This document shows positions 11,074 to 22,300 of a stretch of DNA of 64,000 bases, in pieces. Each line of letters starts with the position of its first letter. Position 1 is the first letter of the stretch. Both the position numbers and the translations under genes were made by a program. Under the pieces are notes generated by a model that saw only the letters and a list, made by a program, of their open reading frames with translations, had not been told where the DNA came from and searched no databases. Where the stretch lies: NCBI GenBank assembly GCA_943737045.1, contig CALSFV010000390.1, forward strand, positions 174,645 through 238,644, written 5' to 3'. Origin of the DNA: Parapristionchus giblindavisi (lineage: Eukaryota; Nematoda; Chromadorea; Rhabditida; Diplogasteridae).

Positions 11074-11254
11074 CTGGAATACGCCTTGTAATTAATGTAT
11101 TACTACTATGATTAATTAATTAATTAATTAATTTATTTATTTATCCATCAGTTAAAATCAAGAATAATGAATGAATGAAGCAATAGGGAGTGATGGAGTT
11201 CCGTCGCTTAAGCGATTTCGGTTGGGGAGTGGCAGCTTTAGCTGAATAATGATA

Positions 11255-14200
11255 TTAAAACGCGTTTTCCATAAGAGCGGAGGGGGCATGGCACAATGTT
11301 TCAAAATCATCCTAGGTGACTCATATTTAATGGTTGGAGTCCCTAGGGGCGGGATACACTTCAGCCGAAAAACTGACCCGAATTATCGATTTTTGATCTA
11401 CCAAAAGTCGAAAAATCGAATTGTGATTTACAAGACATGTTATATACCATTCGATAGAGGATCAAAAGTTATATAAGAATGCCAAGTTTCAGAAGTTTTC
11501 ATAACTACGTGTTCGAGAAATATCCGATTTTCCAATTTTTGACCTGATTTTTTTGTTTTGATCTCATGGCTTACTATGTTACCATTATTTCCAGGGGCTA
11601 GATTTTTGATATGTTATGTAAAAATGGAAGGGCTATCCGAATATCACGCTTATTTGGACCAACTCGGTGCCATTCATAGTGATATCGCGAGTCATAATGC
11701 TGAATTCTAACGCCCAAACACCGACGCAGGTTCGAATCCGGGCACAGACATGAATTTTTGCAAATTTTTTTCCGGCTCAAATGTGACTTTAAAACGCATT
11801 CTCCCTAACAGCGAAGGGGCGGTGGTGGGGGCAGGCACAATGTTTCAAAATCATCCTAGGCGACTCATATTTGATGGTTGGAGTCACTAGGGGCGGTATA
11901 CGCTTCGGACAAAAAATTGACCCCAATTATCGATTTTTGATCTACAAAAAGTCGAAAAATCAAAATGTGATTTCCATTGCATGTACCATTTATATACCAT
12001 TCGATAGAGGATTCAAAGTTATACAAGAATACCAAGTTTCATAAATTTTCATAACTCAGTGTTCGAGAAATATCCGATTTTCCAATTTTTGACTTGATTT
12101 TTTTGTTTTGATCTCATGGCTTACCATGTTACCATCATTTCCCATTCCTGGATTTTTGATATGTTGTGTAAAAATGGATGCGCTATCCGAATATCACACT
12201 TATTTGGACCAGCTACAAACCGCTCATAGTGATATAATGCGACAAACGCATCACTTTTAGCGCCCGAACGCCGACGCAGGTTCGAATCCCGGCACAGACA
12301 TAAACTTTTGCAAAATTTTTTTCGCTTCAAATTTGACTCTAAATTATATTTTCATGTGTTTTATCGTCTTTTCACTAATTTATTGTACGAAATGACCACT
12401 GGCATTACCACATATACTAAAAAAGTCTTATAACTGATACAGTATCGGAAAAAAAGTCATGGGACGAACGAAAATAACGGTTTTTCGTCAGTGAAACTTC
12501 TTTTAAAATGTCTTTTTTGTTATTATCTGTTAAAAGAAGATAAATATACATTGAAACTCGCTAAACATCTCAAAATGTTTGAAAAATTGTAGACAAAGAT
12601 CAAAGATCAAAGTACAATGATCAGAGACCAAGGTTCAGCAATAGAGTGAAAACTTTTGTGAGCATCTCTAGCATATATAATAGCTGTAAAAAGAGATTTC
12701 ATCATAAGAGGCGCAGGGAGGGGAGCTGCGAGGGAGAGAAAGAGCAAGTTTAAGCGTACCCGCTGTAACCAAGTAGACCTCAGCAGAACGTTTGCTATGG
12801 GTCTGAAAGGAATTTGAACAAAACAAAAAAAGGGAAATAAATATATGATACATTACAAATATACCTGATGAGAAGCCATAATTTTAAGAGACCTACCCTT
12901 TGAGCGGTAGGATCTCAAAATCACATGAAAGGATTGGAACCAGAGAAATTTGAGTTAAAAGTTGTTGAGAAGATTGGAAAGATGCAATGTGTGACGGACA
13001 GACAGACACTCAGACATACGTGCCTTATCATTTTATAAAATGAAGGAACAGCACTCGCAATTAGCATTATTTTGGCCCTTAAAGTTTTCAAGCTCAAATT
13101 TGCAACCCATCTGCAGGTTGAGATCGGAGCCATAGCCATTCCGAAATTTCCTAGAGATTGCCTCCACTCTCACAATGTTTCAGAAGAACAGGGCTTTTTT
13201 CGCTAAAGAAGTATAAGTTGTCAAAAGTGTGCGTAGATTGCGTCAATATTACCCAGCAGTTAACAAAGTTACACCAACACATCATGCTTGAATTCTTTGA
13301 TGAGTTGCGCACATTGACACAAAATATCAGCCTAATTGCTTTCCTGAATCAAAAATAACAACAAAACAAAATGAAAAAGCGTTCCATGTCTTTCTTTGTC
13401 GACACTCTATTAGTTCTAAGATTTCTGATAATGTTTATGGTTATTTCGTGCAATAAATCAGTGAAAACACACAGATGAAACTATAAATACAAGTTACACA
13501 AGTTTTTACTCTATTGCTGAACTTTGGTCTCTGATCATTGTACTTTGATCTTTGATTTTTGTCTACAATTTTTCAAACATTTTGAGATGTTTAGCGAGTT
13601 TCAATGTATATTTATCTTCTTTTAACAGATAATAACAAAAAAGACATTTTAAAAGAAGTATCACTGACGAAAAACCGTTATTTTCGTTCGTCCCATGACT
13701 TTTTTCCGATACTGTTTCAGTTATAAGATTTTTTAGTATTTGTGGTAATGCCTGTGGTCATTTCGTACAATAAATTAGTGAAAAGACGATAAAACATATG
13801 AAAATATAATTTAGAGTCAAATTTGAGGCGAAAAAATTTTTGCAAAAGTTTATGTCTGTGCCGGGATTCGAACCTGCGTCGGCGTTCGGGCGCTAAAAGT
13901 GAGGCGTTTGTCGCATGATATCACTATGAGCGGTTTGTAGCTGGTCCAAATAAGTGTGATATTCGGATAGCGCATCCATTTTTACACAACATATCAAAAA
14001 TCCAGGAATGGGAAATGATGGTAACATGGTAAGCCATGAGATCAAAACAAAAAAAATCAAGTCAAAAATTGGAAAATCGGATATTTCTCCAACACTGAGT
14101 TATGAAAATTTATGAAACTTGGTATTCTTGTATAACTTTGAATCCTCTATCGAATGGTATATAACATGCAATGGAAATCACATTTTGATTTTTCGACTTT

Positions 14201-16137
14201 TTGTAGATCAAAAATCGATAATTGGGGTCAATTTTTTGTCCGAAGCGTATACCGCCCCTAGGGACTCCAACCATCAAATATGAGTCACCTAGGATGATTT
14301 TGAAACATTGTGCCATACCCTCACCGCTCTTATGGAGAACGCGTTTTAAATTATAGTTTCATGTGTTTTACCTTGTTTTCATTAATGTATTGTACGAAAT
14401 ATCCATCAACATTATCAGAAATACTAAAAAATCGTATAACTGATATAGCATCGAAAAAAGTCATGGGACGGGCGAAAATAACGGTTTTTCGACAGTGCCA
14501 TTTCTTTAAAATACAATATTTGCTATTTTCTAATAAAAGAAGATAAATCAACACTTTAACTCTTCAAATCTCGGTTCTCGGAAATTGTTTGAAAAATTCT
14601 TGACAATGATCAAAGATCAAAGTACAAAGATCAGAGACCAAAGTTCAGCAATAGAGTAAAAACTATTGCTGAACTTGGTCTCTGATTTTTGCAAATATTT
14701 TCAACATATATCGGAGCTATGAAAACAAGAGATTTCATCGTAGGGACGAGAGCACTGCGAGCGAGAGAAAAAATCGTAAAGATACAGTATCGGCAAAAAG
14801 TCATGGGACGAATTTTCACTTTTTTTTTCGAATTTTGATTCAGGAAAGCAATCAAGCTCATCTTTTGAGTCAACGTAAGCAGCTCATCAAAGAATACAAC
14901 CATTATGCTTTGGTTAAATTTGTTCACCGTTGCGTAATGATGACACAAACGAAGTACACTTTTTAGACATCTATAGTTTCTTAGTGAAAAATGCTGTTCT
15001 TCTGAAACATTGTGAGAGTAGAGGCCTCCACTAGGGTTGCAAAAGTTTTAAAAAATCGGAATGTCTGTGACTCCGATTTCAAGCTCTAGCGGCCCTGCAA
15101 TTTGTTTTCCCCAAAATTTAAAACTCATCTTCTAGATGCGCTAACGAACTGTTCTACATACCAGAATGACGCTAGAAGCTAGTGATGTTTATATTCAGGT
15201 TATGGTAGTCATAGCTCTTCATTCGCCCTCATAAAAAAATTTTGGAAGGTATTCAAAAATTATGGTTCTTCCGCAGACAGTTTTGCAAAATATGAAATAA
15301 TGATTTCGCTGAGTTTGACTTAGTTATGATTACTTTCAGACTCGCAGCAAACTAAAAACCATTATTTTCGTCCCATGACTTTTTGCCGATACTGTACCTG
15401 TTATACGATTTTTGTATTTCTGATAATGTTAATGGTTATTTTGCACAACAAAATGGTAAGAACACGATAAAACATAAGAAGACATAATTTAAAGTTAAAT
15501 TTGGGCCGAAAAAAAGTTGCAAAAATTCATGTCTGTGACCGGATTCGAACCTGCGTCGGCGTTCGGGCGTTAACTTTGTTTGATATCACTATGAATGGCA
15601 CCGAGTTGGTCCAAATAAGTGTGATATTCGGATAGCCCATCCATTTTTACGTAACATATCAAAAATCCACCCCTGGAAATAATGGTAACATAGTAAGCCA
15701 TGAGATCAAAACAAAAAAATCAGGTAAAAAATTGGAAAATCGGATATTTCTCGAACACGGAGCTATGAAAACTTTTGAAACTTGGTATTCTTATATAACT
15801 TTTGATCCTCTATCGAATGGTATATACCATGTCAGTCGACCCATGTTCATGCTTGGAAATGACCGAAGTCGAAAAATTCAGGATGGCCTGAGATCAAATA
15901 CTAGTTACCATTATGCCAACAATGAGCCAACTTTTATATTTCTGGATACCGTAACCCGAACTACAATAATCGAACCGGGTTTGCCCTCATTTTCGCTAAA
16001 TATTGTAAGGTACGGTAGCTGGATTACGGTAGTTCGGGTTACGGTATCCAGGAAGATAATAGTTGGCTCATTGTTGGTATAATGGCAATCAGTATTTGAT
16101 CTCGGGGCATCATGAATTTTTCGACTTCCCCGGGTCA
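11255..16137. repeat. Nested block of foldback repeats inserted between family copies
   Basis: A repeat unit of about 540 bp occurs twice in direct order (about 11255-11796 and 11797-12345). It recurs inverted at about 13800-14345 and, partly, at 15490-15860. The adjoining segment 12346-12660 is inverted at 13496-13800, giving a large hairpin of about 2.5 kb. 13150-13380 is matched in inverse at 14820-15030, and 14350-14665 is a further diverged direct copy of 12346-12640. No convincing protein-coding ORF was seen; short ORFs here are repeats of one another. Each 540-bp unit carries GGTTCGAATCC, the RNA polymerase III B-box consensus, at 11729-11739 and 12279-12289 (inverted at 13863-13873 and 15541-15551). 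Confidence 0.65.
15857..16137. mobile_element. Foldback MITE of about 280 bp
   Basis: The left arm (about 15867-15966) and right arm (about 16028-16128) are inverted copies, sharing GAAGTCGAAAAATTC, a GATCAAATACT block, CAACAATGAGCCAAC and GGATACCGTAACCCGAACTA. The loop is about 60 bp. It lies at the right end of the repeat block. No certain target duplication was found. Confidence 0.65.
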
Positions 16138-16352
16138 TGGTTGAGAATCATTGGTCGACTGAAAAAAGTCAGTTCGCGATTCCTGACAGTTACGGTAGCA
16201 CAATACAGTACACTCCCACTGATAACAATGATACAACTTTTGTTGTCATAGGCCATCTCCCAACAGATTTGTGATCCGTTGCCGAAATGATCGTCCCCCC
16301 TACCTTTCATCTTTTGAAAAAGGTTTGTTTAAATGAAAAAAAAAGTATTAAC

Positions 16353-19300
16353 CTTGAATATCTGCTTCCTTCTTGAGCGTGACGATTCAACATTTCTAAA
16401 AAAATATGTGTTCAATAATACATTTTATAAGTGAATATATTAAACTAACACTTCATCATTACAATCAATAACCAGAGGAGGAGCTTCTTTAGATCGAAAT
16501 ATCGATGGGGACATCTAGAATACGCTTTGTAATTGATCTATTACGACTATGATTAAAGGAAGACTGTCAGTCAAAAATTTCTCTTCAATATCATTTAATC
16601 TTATGTTAACTAGACAATATAAAGTCAAAAAATTTTTTTGAAGCATTTAGATGTTTTTTTGAAACAACGGTTGCAATAAACCGTTCCGATATATACAGAT
16701 CATGTACGGCCGAACCAGATAGAACTAGGAAGTTTCCAGATCACGCGCTTAAGATTACTGTACAATTCGTTCAGATTTTTTTAATAATTTTTTTCACTTG
16801 TGTTTATGATGTTGAAGGCATCAGATAAGTTATATGACCTCAACTTGACTTGCTTGGCAGAGTCCCTAAGAGGCCGTTTGCGTAAGAGTCGGGCAAATCT
16901 GGGGGAGGGTAGGCACAGGCCAAAAAATTTTATATCCTCAAAACTTGTATATAGGGATTATCGACCCCTTTGACGAAGATGGACATAGTTATTTGGCTCC
17001 AGTGCTCCTGCAACACTCCAGTGCTTCGCCGCGCTCTCTCGAGAGTGCGAGAGAGTGCGCGGAATTGAGCGACTCCTCTTGTTTACCTCTTTCGCATATC
17101 ACTATATCGAGGCAATATTAGCGTGGCAATGGAGATATGGGCTTATAATAAATTGTTGGAATCCTCTCGTCACGCCGGTTCGAACTGTCATACTCGCTAG
17201 GACCGCATCCTTCTCCTTCAAAAGTTGCATTTTTTCGAACTTTTGGAAAATTTTTAAAACAAATGAAGTAGACAGCCGTCATCGCCATCGAATTCTGTCC
17301 CAGGAGCCCAATTTTCATCCTTCTAGCTCAACCGAGAATGGTTTGAAAACGTAATTTTACCGTAACCGCGCCCAGGCGTTGCGGGAGCACTGGAGCCAAA
17401 ATAACTATGCACATCTTCATCAGAGGGGTCGATAACCCTATACACAAGTTTCGAGGGTATACAAATTGTTGGCCTGTGCCAAGCCTTGTTCGACTCTTAC
17501 GCAAACGGCCTCCTAACAATAAGTAATGATGAAAATAATGATAAAGTAATGATGAAGTATGTTTCATACCTCTACAGGGACAATAGAGCAAACACGGGAT
17601 CCTTCATCCTTGACCAATGATTCATACTGTAAAGAATGTCCTGTATCATACTTTCATGCATCGTTACATTTGCCTGACGCGCCTACGCCATCACGTAAAA
17701 AAACCTTACATTTGGCTCACGCGCGCATCGGAGTCAATTTTGGAGTGCGTTGGGTCCCAAGTGGAAAACCCTGAATGACAATGGGGATACGGTAAGAAGC
17801 TACCGTACCATCGATCAATAATGATTGAATACCGTAACCTTCTACAGTAATTTCAAGGACCATCAGGGTTTTCCACTTGAACACACTCCAAAATTGATGC
17901 CGACGCGTGCGAAAGCCAAATGTAACGTTTTTTTACGTGACGGCGTAGGCGCATCAGGGAAATGTAACGATGCAACAGTTTCCATATTTTGATAGACAAC
18001 GATTTTAAGAACAAAAATTCGTTTTTCGTACACGTTTGATACGTACATAAACGATGTACTCTCGAATTTTCCTTTTCTTCAAGCGTTTATCAGTCAAAAT
18101 TATTTCATACGCTAATCTTTCATGTATTCATCGCATTTATCATAGACATCCAAAGTACGAAGGGATAGATTACCTCATCATCCTTGACATGGGCGCGGCA
18201 ATAGACAACGGAAAGGGCGTACTTGCCGAGTAAGCGCATTCGCCCCGTCAACGCGTCCAAATCTGTAGCGTTGAGCGTACGCCGGAGACGCTTAAGCGCG
18301 TACGCACTTATACCTGCCTGAAAGTATTTCATCGATTATCGATTTATTTTTAGGCAACAACAAACCACTCGCTGCCCTTCCACTTTCTTCAGACAAACGA
18401 TGCACTGCCGTTTACGATAGAAGACCGATCCACGCTCATCGATTAATCTCGGTGATAGACCACACGAGCGTACACACACAAACGCTGCTAATCCCTTACG
18501 CTCAAGCTCCAACGTTTCCCGGACCTACAAATCCAATTTTCCTTGCGTGAATTCACTACGTTTGAATACTACAGTCGTCGAATCTCTCTCCCCCCCCAAC
18601 CACTCCCTCGGAAAATGAAAATTGCATACTGCTCTATTCCATGTTGGTTCAGCAATATCGAAGTAGATTCCACGCTTCAGCACTTCTTGGTCGTCGTGGT
18701 CAGTAGGAAACTATAAAGTAACGTAATAAATCGGTAAAATCTAGGTACGAGGCCGCAGCAGAGTTGTTGTCATTAAAATAAGGAATACGACATAACTTAA
18801 TCAATATACAGAAAACTTGCTGCAGTCTATTATATTTATCAATAATGCTTGCCGTATTCAATTTCCTCGAACCAGAGCCGCAAAACATACACGTTTCTCT
18901 TAGCTGTGCACGCATATCACTTCTGCACATTAAAATATTTATTAAATTGATTAAAAATCTTTTTTTTTCAAAAGACAAACACAATCTATTGCACATCACA
19001 CTCACGTTCCTTTAAGACTCAACTCCATTTTCTTCCTCTTAATCATCGGATGCTTCATTGTCGGAAATACTTTCATCAAAATCTTCTTCTGTTCTTCATC
19101 CCAATTCTTTTGTTCAACTTCCAAAAGCTTCTTCTTATGATCGATAAACTTCGTGGATGGCTCGGTCGGAGTGGGCTCTTCTCGGTTATCCGTCTTCCAA
19201 GAGTATTTTGGTCGATAATTCTTCGGAATTGCCAGCTTTTCTTGATAGTCCCGAAGTCGTTTCTCGGCCTCTAACTTTCGTTGGAACGTTGTTGTAATAC

Positions 19301-22300
19301 TGATCTTTGATCCATCAATTGAGTTTAATGGAGAAGGGACCTAAAATGTACTTGTACCATAACTTAACACTAATTATAGCTAGCGTAAACTGAAATCAAA
19401 TATTTCTACCGTAACCTACAATTAAACCCAGGTAAATATGAGAGACTATCTGGCTCAAGTGACATTCTCTTGGCACTTGGCCAAAAAGTGATAGGAACCG
19501 AACGGGCCCAAATTGTGCATAGGTGTAGTATGGGGTGGCATGAGATCGCAGACGGAGTTAGGGTTCGTCATATCTGCACCTTCGCTAAATAACGTAAGTT
19601 CCACATAATGGCATCAAAATTTCAAAGTTTACGGATTCGTTCGATATGTGTATGCGACGATGGGTAATAATAAGCAGGTAAATTACACCAAGTCTCATCC
19701 CGGTCCAAAACCGTGAGGCCCAGAAAAAATTAAAAAGCCAATAATAAATTAGTTTTATTTTTTGTTTTATTTTTCCTACAAATGCCTCTCGGTGGGTGAC
19801 TTTTTTTATTTCTTTAATTTGACGAGTATTCATTAATGTAACTCATATATGAAAATGAACTAAAACAAATGGGTACAAATTTGCCTTCTTCCCGAAAAAC
19901 CACGACTAATTCGCCTTTTTTATCGCAAACTGACTACCATAATGCAAATGCGGAAATTCAAAATACTTCATTTTTTCATATTTTATCGAAAAATAGTGTC
20001 ATATTACTCCTTTGATATTCAGATATCAAACAAAATATAAAAGAAAACAATAATATAATACCGAAAACGAATGAAAACATACAATGATTGAATTTCCGCA
20101 TTTGCATTACCGTAACCGGCACACGCTTAATCGGCTCAGTTTGCGATAAAAAGGCGAATTAGTCGTGGTTTTTCGGGAAGAAAGCAAATTTGTACCCATT
20201 TGTTTTAGTTCATTTTCATATATGAGTTACATTAATGAATACTCGTCAAATTAAAGAAATAAAAAAAGTCACCCACCGAGAGGCATTTGTAGGAAAAATA
20301 AAACAAAAAATAAAACAAATTTATTATTGGTTTTTAAATTTTTTCTGGGCCTCACGGTTTTGGACCGGGATGAGACTTGGTGTAATTTACCTGCTTATTA
20401 TTACCCATCGTCGCATACACATATCGAACGAATCCGTAAACTTTGAAATTTTGATGCCATTATGTTGAACTTACGTTATTTAGCGAAGGAGCAGATATGA
20501 CGAACCCTAACTCCGTCTGTGATCTCATGCCACCCCATACTACACCTATGCACAATTTGGGCCCGATCGGTTCCTATCACTTTTTGTCCAAGTGCCAAGC
20601 CATAAGCAAAATATGTTCACTGAGTCAGATAGTCTCTCATATAGTAGCAATCAAACAGTATCACCCCCCCCCCCCCCCCTGATCACTACTAACCTCCGAA
20701 TTGCAATCAATCGATATCTGACTATCATTCATTTCATCATAATCGATCGATAAACCCTACAATAAGATACAAGTAAACATCTGATATACGGTATCTTCTG
20801 AATCGATACCTTATCGATCGGTTCTTCTACATCAACCTTAACATCTTCTCTAAATATTACCGTATCACTCTCATCTTTCACCTCGATAGCATACTGTAAT
20901 TGTGGCTCAGCGGGTACGGTATCCTGCAAAAAGGTACAATTCAGAGTAAACACATAATATCTCCTGTACCGTTTCGAGTCGTTCTTCTGCATACACATGT
21001 TTATCTTCCCTAATCATTACCGTATTATCCATATCTAGATCATCTTTGACCTCGACACCATACTGTAATTGTGGCTCAGTGGGTACGGTATCCTGCAAAA
21101 AGGTACAATTCAGAGTAATATCTCCTGTACCGTTTCGATTCGTTCTCCACGTTAGTTCAGAGTGTACAATAAGGGATGAAGTGAAATCTCCGGTCGGGAT
21201 TCGAACCCGTACCCTTTGGGAGGAGAGGCGGCCATCTTACCAATGCGCCACGCTTCGATCACCCTTCCCTTCCTTCTCTACTCACATTATTTCGAACTTA
21301 CGCACTGATCATTTTTCCAGTCCGGTTGTCGCAATTTGAATACACCTACTGTTTATAGGCGCTGTATGCGTAGACCATACCATATATTTCGTACACAATT
21401 ATTCATTTTGAGATAATTCCTATTTCCCGGCTATTGTACAGACTCTCTTATGATTGAACTAACGTGTCTCCTGCATCCAAATGTTCATCTTCCCTAATCA
21501 TTACCGTATCCTCCATTTGTAGCTCATCTTTCACCTCGATATCATACTGTAATTGTGGCTCAGTGGGTACGGTATCCTGAGCAGAAAATATGTAATTTAA
21601 TGGCTACACTAATGCGACAATCACCTCATCGATGTATTCTTGTTTAACTTGGTCAAGCGAGATTGTCTGCGGTCTTAACGCGAATAGACGGACTACGGTA
21701 GAATGGAGAAAACGAACGGAGGCCAGTAGACCGTCCTGAATACCGTAATCTGGAGACTGTACGTAAGATGTGTTTACCTGTTTCACATTTGAAAATAGTC
21801 TCGACTCATATTTACAAAGCAACTGGAATACGATACTTATCAGTAATATTTTAATAAATAAAGATAAACCTGGTCAGTTTCTTCAATAACATCTTTCGTA
21901 TACACTGTTTCGCTCTCAGTGAATTCCTAACAAAAGAGGAAAATATTAATTTAAACAATTCAACATATTTTATTCAATAGCTATTGCAAGAAATGATATA
22001 TTGATACTCTTTCAAATGGTATTAGGTTGAGTCATAAGTCTTGTCGCATTTTGGAGGGGTATGTTTGTGCCATCACTGCTCAGTCGTACGTTATCAATTA
22101 CCCCGTCCGTACTGGCACTAAATAAGTCACTACTACTACTCTTTGATCGTACTAGTGAATCGTGCCTACGTCGAGTCTTGTAGCTGAAACGCCTCTTCAA
22201 TTCGTTCCCAGTTTTCTGGACATGTGACACGTCATGTTGTTTTCTTCCTATTCGAGCTCAAACCACCCGATGTCCACATCCGCATGGCGGTAGTATACAA

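Noticed and set aside
12121..14316. Paired ORFs at 12121-12330, 14110-14316 and 11249-11476
   Set aside because: They are translations of direct and inverted copies of the same 540-bp repeat.
15732..16310. Overlapping ORFs around the 15.9-16.1 kb palindrome
   Set aside because: They read the two arms of a foldback MITE on both strands.
16110..16310. Alternative terminal exon for copy III starting MKGRGDD
   Set aside because: It needs an AAAAG acceptor and runs into repeat DNA; no support beyond an open frame.
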